Of a stretch of 64,000 nucleotides of DNA, positions 18,392 to 27,787 are shown piece by piece. The notes under the pieces are model-generated. The model made no database searches. It saw nothing but the letters and a program-made list of their open reading frames with translations, and was not told where the DNA came from. Within the stretch, counting starts at the first letter, position 1; each line of letters opens with the position of its first letter. The translations under genes and the position numbers were made by a program. Source of the DNA: Lactobacillus rodentium (lineage in GTDB: Bacteria; Bacillota; Bacilli; Lactobacillales; Lactobacillaceae); the NCBI RefSeq assembly GCF_003423665.1, contig NZ_BFBY01000003.1:1-64000 (forward strand), written 5' to 3'.

Positions 18392-19356
18392 AAAAATTTT
18401 TTGATCGCCTCTGGTTTTATAAAATTGTAGCCTTATTTTTAGCAATTTTATTGGCAATATATGTTAATTATAATCAGCAAGGTTTTGTACCTGAAGGACA
18501 ACGTAATGCGACTGTCAAGACTGCTACCAAGAAAGAAAATTTAAAAGTACCGCTTCAAGTTTCGGTTGATACCGATAAATACTACGTTACTGGATATCCA
18601 GATAAAGTATCTTTAAGCTTATCCGGTTCTACCGCATTAGTAACATCTACTGTAAATACTCAGAATTTTAGGGCATTTATTGATTTAAGCAGATTAAAAC
18701 CAGGAAAACATACTGTTCCAGTTAAAATTAATGGTCTAAGCAATCAATTATCATATTCATTAAATCCTAAAAAAATTACTGTTAATATTCAGAAGCGAAA
18801 ATCTAAATCATTTCCAGTTCAAATAGAGTATAATAAAGATGCTGTGCCATCTCCTTATAAGATAGGTACTGCTAAAAGTGATCCGTCAGTGGTTACTGTT
18901 ACGGGTGCAAAAAGTGAAGTAAATCAAATTGATAAGATTGTTGCTCGTGTGGTTATACCTAAAGATGAAATTAAAACTTATATGCGAGAGGTAATTCTTG
19001 TCGCTGAAGACAAGGCAGGTAGGCAATTAAACGTTGTCATTGATCCTGCCACCACTAATGTAACAATTCCAATTAGTTTGCCGAAGAAGACAGTTAAACT
19101 TAATTTAACTTCACATGGTGGCAGCCAAAATAAGGTCTTTTCAGTATCAAGTGATATCGAAAGTGTTAAGATCTATGGTAAAAGTGATATATTGAAGAAG
19201 CTAGATGAACTATCAGTGGATGTAGATCTTTCACATGTAACTTCTGATACCGAAAAAAATGTAACGTTAAAATTGCCAAAGGGAATTTATCAGGCTAATC
19301 CCGCAGAAATTCCAGTAAAAATTAAAGTTTCAGACAGTAATAGTAAAAAGAATTAA
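18388..19356 (+). CDS. cdaR: YbbR-domain protein CdaR, regulator of CdaA
   Basis: CdaR is an extracytoplasmic partner of CdaA that tunes its activity. One N-terminal transmembrane helix ([19 protein letters not shown]) is followed by about 300 residues of YbbR-type beta repeats exposed outside. The repeats are recognisable by recurring P-V-x-I/V patterns around residues 45-320. It overlaps cdaA by four bases and precedes glmM by 14 bases. Confidence 0.94.
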   Translation: MKKFFDRLWFYKIVALFLAILLAIYVNYNQQGFVPEGQRNATVKTATKKENLKVPLQVSVDTDKYYVTGYPDKVSLSLSGSTALVTSTVNTQNFRAFIDLSRLKPGKHTVPVKINGLSNQLSYSLNPKKITVNIQKRKSKSFPVQIEYNKDAVPSPYKIGTAKSDPSVVTVTGAKSEVNQIDKIVARVVIPKDEIKTYMREVILVAEDKAGRQLNVVIDPATTNVTIPISLPKKTVKLNLTSHGGSQNKVFSVSSDIESVKIYGKSDILKKLDELSVDVDLSHVTSDTEKNVTLKLPKGIYQANPAEIPVKIKVSDSNSKKN

Positions 19357-19370
19357 GAGAGGTTATTAAT

Positions 19371-20729
19371 ATGCTTAAGTACTTTGGTACCGACGGTGTT
19401 CGGGGTGTTGCGAATGCAGGTTTAACACCTGAAATGGCATTTAAATTAGGACGTGATGGTGGTTATGTTTTAACTAAAGATAAAAAAGATGGAGAAAAGG
19501 CTAAGGTATTAGTTTCTCGTGATACGCGTATTTCAGGACAAATGCTGGAATATGCTTTAATTGCTGGTCTTTTATCTGTTGGTATTGAAGTCTTAGAATT
19601 GGGAGTAATTACAACTCCTGGACTTTCATACTTAGTACGTGCACAAGGTGCCGATGCAGGTGTACAAATTTCTGCATCGCATAATCCAGTTCAAGATAAT
19701 GGAATTAAGTTTTTTGGTAGTGATGGTTTAAAACTTTCAGATGCTAAAGAAGAAGAAATTGAAGCATTGATTGATGCTCCTGAAGACAAGTTACCACGTC
19801 CTTCTGCAGAAGGATTAGGAACTGTTACAAACTATCATGAAGGTTCAGCCAAGTATTTACAATTTATTGAAAATACTTTGCCTGAAGATTTAAGTGGGAT
19901 CAAGGTTGTTGTTGATGGTGCCAATGGTGCTTCAAGCGCTTTAATTTCACGTTTATTTGCTGATTTAGGTGTTGATTTCACTACTATCGCAACTCATCCT
20001 GATGGTTTGAATATTAATGATAATGTTGGTGCAACTCATACTGAAAAATTACAAGAAGAAGTTGTTAAGCAAGGTGCTCAACTTGGTTTAGCATTTGATG
20101 GGGATGCTGATCGTTGTATTGCTGTAGATGAAAACGGTAATGAAGTAGACGGTGACCATATTATGTACGTGATTGGTAGTTATTTGGCTGATCATGGACG
20201 CTTAAAAAAAGATACGATTGTTACTACTGTTATGAGTAATCTGGGTTTCACTAAAGCGCTAGAAAAGAAGGGTCTCAAAAATGTTCGTACTCAAGTTGGA
20301 GACCGTTATGTATCTGAAGAAATGCGTGCTAATGGTTATAACTTGGGTGGTGAACAGTCTGGCCACGTAATTATTAGTGATTACCATAATACCGGTGACG
20401 GAATGCTTACTGGTTTGCATTTACTTAACGTAATGAAAGAAACAGGAAAATCATTAAGCGAATTACTTGTTGATTTTAAAGAATATCCTCAAACATTGAT
20501 CAATGTGCCTGTTAAGGATAAAAAGACGTGGAAAGATCACCAAGCAATTTTAGATGCAATTGATACTGTAGAAAAAGAACTTGGAGATGACGGACGAATT
20601 TTTGTAAGACCATCTGGAACCCAAGATCTTTTACGTGTAATGACAGAAGCACCTACACAAGAATTAGCCGATAAATATAGTAAACAAGTTGCTAATATTG
20701 TTAAGCAAGAAATGGGTAGTGAAAATTAA
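19371..20729 (+). CDS. glmM: Phosphoglucosamine mutase
   Basis: GlmM interconverts glucosamine-6-phosphate and glucosamine-1-phosphate on the way to UDP-GlcNAc. The phosphoserine loop is [17 protein letters not shown], the metal loop FDGDADRC, and the C-terminal phosphate-binding loop [12 protein letters not shown]. It is full length at 452 residues. It ends the cdaA-cdaR-glmM operon. In other Firmicutes CdaA activity is influenced by a complex with GlmM, which matches this coupling. Confidence 0.97.
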   Translation: MLKYFGTDGVRGVANAGLTPEMAFKLGRDGGYVLTKDKKDGEKAKVLVSRDTRISGQMLEYALIAGLLSVGIEVLELGVITTPGLSYLVRAQGADAGVQISASHNPVQDNGIKFFGSDGLKLSDAKEEEIEALIDAPEDKLPRPSAEGLGTVTNYHEGSAKYLQFIENTLPEDLSGIKVVVDGANGASSALISRLFADLGVDFTTIATHPDGLNINDNVGATHTEKLQEEVVKQGAQLGLAFDGDADRCIAVDENGNEVDGDHIMYVIGSYLADHGRLKKDTIVTTVMSNLGFTKALEKKGLKNVRTQVGDRYVSEEMRANGYNLGGEQSGHVIISDYHNTGDGMLTGLHLLNVMKETGKSLSELLVDFKEYPQTLINVPVKDKKTWKDHQAILDAIDTVEKELGDDGRIFVRPSGTQDLLRVMTEAPTQELADKYSKQVANIVKQEMGSEN

Positions 20730-20745
20730 TTTGATCTTATAGAAG

Positions 20746-20779
20746 AGCTTGTAGTCATGATTCTACAAGCTTTTTTTAT
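20746..20779 (+). terminator. Terminator of the cdaA-cdaR-glmM operon
   Basis: The stem AGCTTGTAG/CTACAAGCT is followed by seven T residues, right after glmM. Confidence 0.9.
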
Positions 20780-20819
20780 TTGTCTATTTTATTTTTATAC
20801 CAATTTTCTAATAAATCAC

Positions 20820-20848
20820 TTGACCAATTCTAAAAATACTAATATTAT
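20820..20848 (+). promoter_or_regulatory. Candidate glmS promoter
   Basis: TTGACC and TATTAT are separated by 17 bases, within the 198-base gap between glmM and glmS. The -35 box overlaps a GACCAATT half site. I saw no glmS ribozyme in this leader. Confidence 0.5.
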
Positions 20849-20877
20849 AGCTGTTATAGAGCTATAGCAAAAGAATT

Positions 20878-20895
20878 TAATAGTATAGACCAATT
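20878..20895 (+). promoter_or_regulatory. Candidate NagR-type (GntR) operator before glmS
   Basis: TAATAGTATAGACCAATT matches the symmetrical form AATTGGTATAGACCAATT at 15 of 18 positions, which resembles NagR/YvoA-type sites. Two further right half sites (ATACCAATTTT and TTGACCAATTC) lie upstream, about 20797-20830. In streptococci NagR controls glmS, so the position makes sense. It is inferred from pattern only. Confidence 0.45.
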
Positions 20896-20927
20896 TTAAA
20901 AATTGAATATACCAAAGGAGAAAAATT

Positions 20928-22736
20928 ATGTGTGGAATTGTTGGTGTAGTTGGTAAACCAGCTCGCGAAGTAGTGTTAAATGGTTTGAAGAACCTGGAAT
21001 ATCGTGGTTATGATTCTGCTGGTATCTACTTAAATGATTTACAAGGAAATGAATACTTAACTAAAGCAGTTGGTAGAATAAGTAATTTAGAAGAAAAGTT
21101 AACTCCAGATGAAGAGGGATTAGTTGGTATTGGACATACACGTTGGGCTACTCATGGAAAGCCAACTGTTGATAATGCTCACCCACATGTTTCAGAAGAT
21201 GGACGTTTCTATTTAGTACATAATGGGGTAATTGAAAATTACGCTGAATTAAAAGAAAAATATCTTCAAGATGTTGATTTTAAGTCCACTACTGATACAG
21301 AAGTTGTAGTGCAATTAGTAGATAAAATTGCTAGAGAAAAGAACTTAGATGCTTTTTCAGCATTTAAAGAAGCGCTTAAGTTAGTTCGTGGTTCATACGC
21401 TTTCTTGTTAGTTGATAATACACAACCTGACCACATTTTTATTGCTAAGAATAAGAGTCCAATGATGTTAGGAATCGGTGATGGTTTTAACATTATTGCT
21501 TCAGATGCAATTTCTGTTTTAGATCAAACTAAGACTTTTATTGATTTGCAAGATGGTGATGTAGCAGACGTTACTAAGGATAATGTAGTTATTGAAACTA
21601 TTGATGGAGAAAAAGTAGAACGTAAACCTCATACTTTAGATATTGATCCAAACGCTGCTTCAAAGGGTACTTATGAATTTTACATGTTAAAGGAAATCGA
21701 TGAACAACCTGCAGTAATGAGACGTTTATCACAAGATTACTTTGATGGTGATGATGTAAAAGTAGATCCTGCAATTGTTGATGCAATGGCCCAAAGTGAT
21801 CGAATTTATATCTTAGCAGCCGGAACTAGTTATCATGCTGGCTTAGTTGGTAAAAATATCATTGAAGAATACGCTGATATTCCAGTTGAAGTCGGACTTG
21901 CTTCTGAATTTGGTTACCACTTCCCTAAACTTTCTAAGAAGCCTTTCTTTATCTTCTTATCTCAATCTGGAGAAACAGCTGATTCACGAGTAGTGCTTAA
22001 ACAAGTGAATGAAAGAAACTTACCAAGCTTAACGATGACCAATGTGGAAGGATCTACTCTTTCTCGTGAAGCTACTTATACAATGCTTCTTGAAGCTGGT
22101 CCAGAAATTGCCGTAGCATCTACAAAGGCATATACAGCTCAAATTGCAGTTCAAGCAATTTTAGCTAAAGCAGTTGGTGAAAAGAAGAATCTTGAAAAAG
22201 CAAAGAATTTTGACTTAAAGAATCAATTTGCTCTTGCTGCTGAAGGAATGCAAGAATTAGTTGATGGTAAAGAAAAGATCGATGAATTAGCTAAGAAATA
22301 CTTATCAACTACTCGTAACGCCTTTTACTTAGGTCGTGGTGTTGATTATGCTGTTGCTTTAGAAGGTGCATTGAAGCTTAAAGAAGTTTCATATATTGAA
22401 ACAGAAGGATTTGCTGCTGCTGAATTAAAACATGGTACGATTGCTCTAATTGAAAAGGGTACACCAGTGATTACCTTAATTAATGACCCTGCAACAGCAG
22501 ACTTAACTCGTGGTAATATTCAAGAAGTAGAATCACGTGGTGCAAATGTTATGACATTTGTAGCAAAAGATTTTGCGCGTGAAGGAGACGATGTGGTTCT
22601 TCCCCAAATTGATTACTACTTATCCCCATTAGTAACTGCCATTCCTGCACAGTTAATTGCATATTACGCTTCTAAGAATAAGGGACTAGATGTTGATAAG
22701 CCACGTAACTTAGCAAAATCTGTTACAGTTGAATAA
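20928..22736 (+). CDS. glmS: Glutamine-fructose-6-phosphate aminotransferase (isomerizing)
   Basis: GlmS makes glucosamine-6-phosphate from fructose-6-phosphate and glutamine, the entry step to amino sugars. The N-terminal nucleophile Cys follows Met (MCGIVGVVG). The glutaminase domain shows YRGYDSAG, GIGHTRWATHG and HNGVIENY. Two SIS sugar-isomerase domains follow, with AAGTSYHAGLV and SQSGETADS. The C-terminus (KPRNLAKSVTVE) is the family signature. It is full length at 602 residues and has its own leader and terminator. Confidence 0.98.
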   Translation: MCGIVGVVGKPAREVVLNGLKNLEYRGYDSAGIYLNDLQGNEYLTKAVGRISNLEEKLTPDEEGLVGIGHTRWATHGKPTVDNAHPHVSEDGRFYLVHNGVIENYAELKEKYLQDVDFKSTTDTEVVVQLVDKIAREKNLDAFSAFKEALKLVRGSYAFLLVDNTQPDHIFIAKNKSPMMLGIGDGFNIIASDAISVLDQTKTFIDLQDGDVADVTKDNVVIETIDGEKVERKPHTLDIDPNAASKGTYEFYMLKEIDEQPAVMRRLSQDYFDGDDVKVDPAIVDAMAQSDRIYILAAGTSYHAGLVGKNIIEEYADIPVEVGLASEFGYHFPKLSKKPFFIFLSQSGETADSRVVLKQVNERNLPSLTMTNVEGSTLSREATYTMLLEAGPEIAVASTKAYTAQIAVQAILAKAVGEKKNLEKAKNFDLKNQFALAAEGMQELVDGKEKIDELAKKYLSTTRNAFYLGRGVDYAVALEGALKLKEVSYIETEGFAAAELKHGTIALIEKGTPVITLINDPATADLTRGNIQEVESRGANVMTFVAKDFAREGDDVVLPQIDYYLSPLVTAIPAQLIAYYASKNKGLDVDKPRNLAKSVTVE

Positions 22737-22744
22737 ACAATTTA

Positions 22745-22775
22745 AAAATGAGCTTTTAAGTAAAGCTCATTTTTT
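22745..22775 (+). terminator. glmS terminator
   Basis: A 12-bp stem (AAAATGAGCTTT/AAAGCTCATTTT) ends in a T run. Confidence 0.9.
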
Positions 22776-22823
22776 GTATAATCATTGTGAAAGAATTATT
22801 TTACTAAAAGAAGAGTAGATCTA

Positions 22824-23207
22824 ATGTCAGAAAAAGTAAAAAACTATTTTAGTATTGGAATTTTTGCCTTTTTAGGTGGCGCATTACGGTGCTATTTTAA
22901 TTTACTTTGGTCGTTTTATGGTACATTTATTGCAAATATTTTAGGCTGCTTTTTATTAGCATTATTTACATATTTTTTTATTGAATATAAACTAGTCCCA
23001 CAATGGTTAAAAACTGGGTTGACGACTGGATTAGTGGGTGCCTTTACAACCTTTTCAACTTTTCAATTAGATACGTTAAAATTACTACAAACAAAGTATT
23101 GGTATAATGGAATTTTATATTTTGGTTTATCTTTACTTTTAGGTTTGACTTTTGCCTGGTTAGGGATGAAAGTAGGGAAAAGTTTAGGAAAGAAAGTTGT
23201 TGAATAA
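22824..23207 (+). CDS. crcB1: Fluoride channel CrcB/Fluc, first subunit
   Basis: A 127-residue membrane protein with four hydrophobic helices, exporting fluoride. Fluc features are visible: GGALRCYFNLLW, the pore Asn in FIANILGC, and the phenylalanine-rich GAFTTFSTFQLDT. It is followed two bases later by a second crcB. In Gram-positives such pairs form heterodimers of opposite orientation. I saw no fluoride riboswitch in the short leader. Confidence 0.92.
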   Translation: MSEKVKNYFSIGIFAFLGGALRCYFNLLWSFYGTFIANILGCFLLALFTYFFIEYKLVPQWLKTGLTTGLVGAFTTFSTFQLDTLKLLQTKYWYNGILYFGLSLLLGLTFAWLGMKVGKSLGKKVVE

Positions 23208-23209
23208 TA

Positions 23210-23569
23210 ATGATTGTAATAATTGCTTGTGCAGGAATTGGTGCTATTTTTGGTGCCTTAATTAGATATATTATTACCGATTATGGTAAAAAGCATTGGG
23301 GAGATAATTTTCCTTGGGCAACCTTAATGATCAATTTAAGTGGTGCCTTTTTATTAGGAGTATTTTTTTCATTACACTTCTCATCACTTTCTTATACCCT
23401 TTTAGGAACAGGAGTAATGGGTGGCTATACTACATTTTCAACTTTAAACGTAGAATTATTAAATGAATTAAAGCAAAAGGCCAGAAAAAAATTTTGGATT
23501 TATGGGATATGTTCATATTTGGGCGGCTTTGGCTTAGTATTTTTAGGTTTCTTGATAGGAAGAAAATAA
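23210..23569 (+). CDS. crcB2: Fluoride channel CrcB/Fluc, second subunit
   Basis: The 119-residue partner of the preceding gene has the same fold: GAIFGALIRYIITDYG, the pore Asn in TLMINLSGAF, and GGYTTFSTLNVEL. Its start immediately follows the first gene's stop, so stoichiometric expression is expected. The two proteins are clearly different in sequence, consistent with an old duplication and dual topology. Confidence 0.92.
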   Translation: MIVIIACAGIGAIFGALIRYIITDYGKKHWGDNFPWATLMINLSGAFLLGVFFSLHFSSLSYTLLGTGVMGGYTTFSTLNVELLNELKQKARKKFWIYGICSYLGGFGLVFLGFLIGRK

Positions 23570-23604
23570 AACAGACTAGCTGATAAACTAGTCTGTTTTA
23601 TTTT
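23566..23604. terminator. Shared terminator of crcB2 and the convergent DUF4097 gene
   Basis: The stem AACAGACTAG/CTAGTCTGTT is followed by TTATTTTG on the plus strand and preceded by an A-rich stretch giving T residues on the minus strand. It overlaps the 3' coding end of the minus-strand gene. Confidence 0.8.
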
Positions 23605-24832
23605 GTTCTGTTGTCTTTAATTCAATTGATCCCTGATTACTTTCTAAAAGTAAAAATGGTAATGCCTCTTCATCATTAAGATAGCCGTTAATTGATTTAT
23701 AATCATCACTATCGTAAATAATTGCATCTAACGGCAGATTGATAGTCGACAGATTACCTTTAGCCTGAAATTTAATTGGTAAATGTTCATCAATTTTAAT
23801 TTTAATAGAACTAAGTCGTGTTTTAGTTCTAAGTTCTTTATCAAATTTTTTATCAAGAGAAATTCTGATCTTTCCAGAAGAACTATTAATTCTTCCATTA
23901 CTGTTATAGTTATTCAGTTTAATATTACCCGAAACAGTTGAAATATCTGCTTCATCCTCATTCAAATTCTTAGTTGTTATATTTCCACTTTTAGTATTAA
24001 GAATAAGACGATTGCTTAAACTAGAAATTAATTTGATATTGCCACTAGTTGAAGTGAAAAGAGTATCGGCATCAGGGTTCATGACTATTAAATAAGAGCC
24101 GGTAATATTTCCAGAGCGAGTATTAACATGTATATCTTCAGCTTGACAATGATTTAAAATAATATTTCCAGAATTCAAATCAGCTTGAAGACGTTTTACA
24201 TGAAGATTGGTTAATAAAGTATTACCTGAAATTGAAGTTAAATCAACCATACAATCACTATTTAGATTGGTTAAGTAAACTCGTCCACTTTGATTTCTAA
24301 TGGTAATAAAACCAGAATAATCCAGTGGGAGAAACAGAATAACTTTATTTTTGAAAAAACCTATATGTTTTCGCGGTCCTTGAGTAATTTTTATTACATT
24401 ACCAACTTTTTCAATTGCCGAATGTAATTTTTGAATATCTCGTGACATCCAATCACTTAAGAAAGCAGTTTTAGCCTTGGTAGGAAGAATTAATAAATCT
24501 CCAATACGATAATTCAAATGAATTTCAGTAATCCCTTGAAGGTTAAGGTTTAAGGATTGAGTAAGTTTTAAATTTATAAGTTGGTGGATAATCTTTTTAA
24601 GTCTTTTTTGACTGATTTGAGCATATTTATCGGTATAGGGAGACGATAAAATCCGATCTACTTCTTCTAAGTTTTCTTTGATTGCAAGGGTAGTATCTGC
24701 TGAATCTAAACTATCACTAGTTCTTTTATTAATATTTTTTTCTATTTGTTGAACAAGCGACTTATTTGAAGTGGTTAAATCTTTCGTATCTGAAAGTTTA
24801 TTTAAAATTGAAGTAATTTGTTTTTCGAACAT
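23588..24832 (-). CDS. DUF4097-type beta-strand repeat protein
   Basis: The 414-residue protein has a predicted helical, cytoplasmic N-terminal 150 residues. The remainder is a parallel beta-helix-like array with repeated S-G-N-I/S-G-K-I cores about every 18-20 residues (SGNTLL, SGNIIL, SGNITG, SGNIKL, SGNITT, SGNIKL, SGKIRI). This repeat is typical of DUF4097. There is no signal peptide or transmembrane helix. DUF4097 genes often lie near stress regulators, but no regulator is adjacent here. The function is unknown. Confidence 0.75.
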   Translation of the reverse strand: MFEKQITSILNKLSDTKDLTTSNKSLVQQIEKNINKRTSDSLDSADTTLAIKENLEEVDRILSSPYTDKYAQISQKRLKKIIHQLINLKLTQSLNLNLQGITEIHLNYRIGDLLILPTKAKTAFLSDWMSRDIQKLHSAIEKVGNVIKITQGPRKHIGFFKNKVILFLPLDYSGFITIRNQSGRVYLTNLNSDCMVDLTSISGNTLLTNLHVKRLQADLNSGNIILNHCQAEDIHVNTRSGNITGSYLIVMNPDADTLFTSTSGNIKLISSLSNRLILNTKSGNITTKNLNEDEADISTVSGNIKLNNYNSNGRINSSSGKIRISLDKKFDKELRTKTRLSSIKIKIDEHLPIKFQAKGNLSTINLPLDAIIYDSDDYKSINGYLNDEEALPFLLLESNQGSIELKTTEQNKTD

Positions 24833-24877
24833 GGTTACCTCCTTTAAATGTTTATTGTAGCATAATCAAAAAGATTA

Positions 24878-24925
24878 AATAAAAAAAGCGTTGTAACTAA
24901 CCTCAAAGTTAGTCACAACGCTTTT
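24878..24925 (-). terminator. Terminator of the small membrane protein gene
   Basis: An 18-bp stem with one mismatch (AAAAGCGTTGT.. / ..ACAACGCTTTT) is followed on the minus strand by TTTATTTAATC. It may also limit transcription from the right. Confidence 0.8.
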
Positions 24926-24937
24926 AGGAATTCTTAA

Positions 24938-25198
24938 TTAATCATTTGAACGGTAGCCGAAGTAAAATTGGATACATGCAACAACGATGTTAATCCAGTT
25001 CATTGCGATGAACCAACCAGCTATACCAGGGTTATGTGAAGCTCCGACACCGTAGTATACCCAGAAACCAATAATGATGGCTGCAACGTTAATCCATGCA
25101 AAGGTCTTTTGTAAAGTCTTGTTATTAAGTTGGAACCACATCCAAATAACATTAATAACAAACCAAATAGCTAAAATCCAAAAAATTGTAGTAAACAT
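24938..25198 (-). CDS. Small three-helix membrane protein
   Basis: 86 residues with three hydrophobic stretches (FTTIFWILAIWFVINVIW, FAWINVAAIIIGFWVYYG, WFIAMNWINIVVACIQFYFG) and a short charged tail. It is rich in Trp, Ile and Asn. A good AAGGAGA site precedes the ATG. It is a stand-alone gene, divergent from the VanZ gene across about 160 bases. I do not recognise the family. Confidence 0.7.
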   Translation of the reverse strand: MFTTIFWILAIWFVINVIWMWFQLNNKTLQKTFAWINVAAIIIGFWVYYGVGASHNPGIAGWFIAMNWINIVVACIQFYFGYRSND

Positions 25199-25359
25199 AA
25201 ATATTATCTCCTTTTGTTAATAAATATATTTGGGAAACTAATTAGATTTCTCTTTTCACTTTCCATTATGGACTAAGATTTTATTAAATCAAAAATAAAG
25301 TCTTGAAAAATAAAAAATAATTTGTTTTATTATGCTGTAAGAATTAATGAGGAGAAATA

Positions 25360-25866
25360 ATGAAAAAGCAACTACATTATATTTTTATCGTTTTAATGGT
25401 CTTAGTGTTAATTGGACTTTTTATTTCAAGTTCAATGACCTACCACCAACAAGAAATGAAACCAGGATTTATTCATAAATATTTTCCCTTGCTAGAAAAT
25501 TGGGTAGGTCATTGGAACATCTACTATGGTGGTCGATGGCATAATGCTCATCTTGATCAGGGTGTAGCCGGAATGACTCAATTTGTAATGCGAAAAATGG
25601 CACACTTTGGAAGCTTTTTCTTATTAGGCTTATTTGGTTCTTTAGGTCTAAAAAAGATCTTTCAAAGTTGGGGAGGACCTTTGTTAATTTGGTTAGGAAC
25701 AATCCTTGTTGCATTTTGTGATGAGTTTCATCAAATGCTAACTGGGGACCGAACTCCTAGCGTACATGATGTAATGTTGGATTCTTCAGGAGCCCTCTTG
25801 GCAATTTTAATCTGCATGATTGTGTATGGAATAAAGAATTTTAAAAATAGCAAAAATGACGCTTAA
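25360..25866 (+). CDS. VanZ-family membrane protein
   Basis: 168 residues with an N-terminal helix, an extracytoplasmic segment and three more helices. The VanZ core is visible: MRKMAHFGSFFLLGLFGSLGL, then FCDEFHQMLTGDRTPSVHDVMLDSSGALLAIL, with the conserved K-x-x-H-F, D-E-x-x-Q and R-x-x-x-x-x-D patterns. VanZ proteins are linked to low-level teicoplanin resistance in enterococci, but most relatives have no known role. A second VanZ protein is encoded near 41.3 kb. Confidence 0.85.
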   Translation: MKKQLHYIFIVLMVLVLIGLFISSSMTYHQQEMKPGFIHKYFPLLENWVGHWNIYYGGRWHNAHLDQGVAGMTQFVMRKMAHFGSFFLLGLFGSLGLKKIFQSWGGPLLIWLGTILVAFCDEFHQMLTGDRTPSVHDVMLDSSGALLAILICMIVYGIKNFKNSKNDA

Positions 25867-25944
25867 ATCGAATTGAATTTGAGCGCTTACTGCGTTAAGA
25901 TTAACAAGGTTATACAATATTTATGAAAAGAAAGAAGGATTATA

Positions 25945-26676
25945 ATGTCAGGACATTCAAAATGGCACAATATTCAAGGCCGCAAGAATGCGCAAGACGC
26001 TAAGAGAGGTAAAGTATTCCAAAAATTATCTCGTGAAATTTATATGGCTGCAAAGAGTGGTGGTCCTGACCCTTCCGGAAACCCTGCTTTACGTTTGGTA
26101 ATGGATAAGGCTCGTGCAGCTAACATGCCAAAGAGTAATATTGAACGTGCGATTAAGAAGGCCGAAGGTGGCTCAGACGAACACTACGACGAAATTACTT
26201 ATGAAGGCTATGCACCAGGTGGTGTAGCAATTTTAGTTGAAGCATTAACTGATAACAAGAACCGTACTGCTTCTGATGTTCGTGTTGCTTTCACTCGTAA
26301 TGGTGGTTCTCTTGGTGCTACCGGATCTGTTGCCTACATGTTTGATAGAAAAGGTTACATCGTAATTGATCGTTCAACTACTGATGCTGATGAAGATCAA
26401 ATGTTACTTGATGTAATGGATGCAGGTGCCGATGATTTACAAACCAGTGATGATGCATACGAAATTTATACTGATGCTAAGCAATTTACAGATGTTAGAG
26501 ATAGCTTAGAAAAGGCTGGTTACAAGCTTGCTAATGCAGAATTGACTATGATTCCTCAAAACACTACCCCAGTTCCTGAAGATAAGAAGGATCAATTCAA
26601 TAATCTTATCGATGCTTTGGAAGATAGTGATGATGTTTCTAACGTTTATACTGCAGCTGCAGATGACGATGAATAA
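25945..26676 (+). CDS. yebC: YebC/PmpR-family protein
   Basis: Members bind ribosomes or DNA; recent work assigns some YebC proteins to translation of proline-rich stretches, older work to transcription. The N-terminus ([25 protein letters not shown]) and the segments [18 protein letters not shown] and [15 protein letters not shown] are diagnostic. It is full length at 243 residues. The gene is monocistronic with a strong terminator and lies directly before the comG operon. Confidence 0.93.
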   Translation: MSGHSKWHNIQGRKNAQDAKRGKVFQKLSREIYMAAKSGGPDPSGNPALRLVMDKARAANMPKSNIERAIKKAEGGSDEHYDEITYEGYAPGGVAILVEALTDNKNRTASDVRVAFTRNGGSLGATGSVAYMFDRKGYIVIDRSTTDADEDQMLLDVMDAGADDLQTSDDAYEIYTDAKQFTDVRDSLEKAGYKLANAELTMIPQNTTPVPEDKKDQFNNLIDALEDSDDVSNVYTAAADDDE

Positions 26677-26691
26677 TAGTAATTAAGAATT

Positions 26692-26736
26692 AAAAAAAGG
26701 ATTCAAAGGTGATAAACTTTTGAATCCTTTTTTATT
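26692..26736 (+). terminator. yebC terminator
   Basis: The stem AAAAAAGGATTCAAA pairs with TTTGAATCCTTTTTT across a short loop. Confidence 0.9.
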
Positions 26737-26806
26737 TTAAAAACAAATATTTAATTTTTGCGTAATTTAAAATGGATCCAAATTTATAGAAAGAAAAAGA
26801 AAAGAG

Positions 26807-27787
26807 ATGGAAATAAAAGAATTAGCAAATAAAATATTGAAGACTGCTGTTAGCTGCCATAGTAGTGATATTTTTATTTTTCCTAAATCGGATAATTTTG
26901 AGTTAAAGATACGAACAGACAAAGGAATTAATAAGTTAGAAAACATTACTTTAAGCACAGGAACGGAATTAATTAACTATTTCAAATTTATTGGTGAGAT
27001 GGATATTGCTGAACATCGTAGACCACAAGTAGGTTCGTTAGCTAGACAAATTCAAGATGAAAGAATTTATTTACGTTTTTCTAGTACGGGAGATTTTTTA
27101 AATCATGAAGCGCTAGTAATTCGTCTTATTTATGGCAACAGACATAATAATTATTTCTTTCCTGAACAATTTACTGAACTGGAAAAATTATGTCAAAAAC
27201 GTGGCTTAGTAATTACTAGTGGGCCAACTGGATCTGGTAAAACATCAACAATGTATCAATTAGCTAAGAATATTGGTGAAGACAAGATAGTAATGACGAT
27301 TGAAGATCCAGTAGAAATTCTTGAAAAAAGCTTCCTACAAACACAAATTAATCTACCGGCTAATATTACATATCTAGCATTATTAAAAGCAGCACTGCGT
27401 AATCGCCCCGATATATTGATTATAGGAGAAATTAGAGATCGTGAAACTGCCAAAGTCGCAATAAATGCTGCTTTAAGTGGTCATCTAGTTTTAGCTACGG
27501 TACATGCAAAAAGTTCCTTACAAACGATTAGTCGTTTAGAAGGCTTGGGAATATCTAAAAGTGAATTATTAAATAGTTTAACTGGTGTATCTTATCAGAG
27601 GTTAATTTGGAATCAAAAATTACAACAACCTGCTTGTTTATTTGATATTGCCAGTGGAGAAATTTTGAAAGATGAAATTCAAAATGAAAAAAGAAAAGAG
27701 TTTATAACTTGGAATAAGAATATTTCCACACTTAAAGAGAAGGAAATAATTAGCGATGAACAATATTCAATATTTTCACAGGGATAA
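26807..27787 (+). CDS. comGA: Competence pseudopilus ATPase ComGA
   Basis: This secretion-type ATPase powers assembly of the competence pseudopilus. It has 326 residues with Walker A (TSGPTGSGKTSTMYQL), an Asp box (MTIEDPVE), Walker B (ILIIGEIRDRETAK) and a His box (GHLVLATVHAK). All key motifs are intact. It is shorter at the N-terminus than type IV pilus ATPases, as usual for ComGA. It overlaps comGB by 32 bases, and the whole comG set is tightly packed. Confidence 0.95.
   Translation: MEIKELANKILKTAVSCHSSDIFIFPKSDNFELKIRTDKGINKLENITLSTGTELINYFKFIGEMDIAEHRRPQVGSLARQIQDERIYLRFSSTGDFLNHEALVIRLIYGNRHNNYFFPEQFTELEKLCQKRGLVITSGPTGSGKTSTMYQLAKNIGEDKIVMTIEDPVEILEKSFLQTQINLPANITYLALLKAALRNRPDILIIGEIRDRETAKVAINAALSGHLVLATVHAKSSLQTISRLEGLGISKSELLNSLTGVSYQRLIWNQKLQQPACLFDIASGEILKDEIQNEKRKEFITWNKNISTLKEKEIISDEQYSIFSQG

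Noticed and set aside
20780-20927. glmS ribozyme in the glmS leader
   Set aside because: The leader is A+T-rich, and I see none of the conserved core strings of that ribozyme. A covariance search would be needed to be certain.
22778-22823. Fluoride riboswitch before crcB
   Set aside because: The gap is under 50 bases, A+T-rich, and lacks the conserved GGNGAUGG-type start and pseudoknot partners.
25878-25895. cre-like sequence before yebC (TTGAGCGCTTAC)
   Set aside because: Only the right half fits the catabolite-response consensus; the left half is poor.
26737-26806. Competence sigma-factor box before comGA
   Set aside because: No sequence in this short A+T-rich leader could be matched with confidence to a known competence box.
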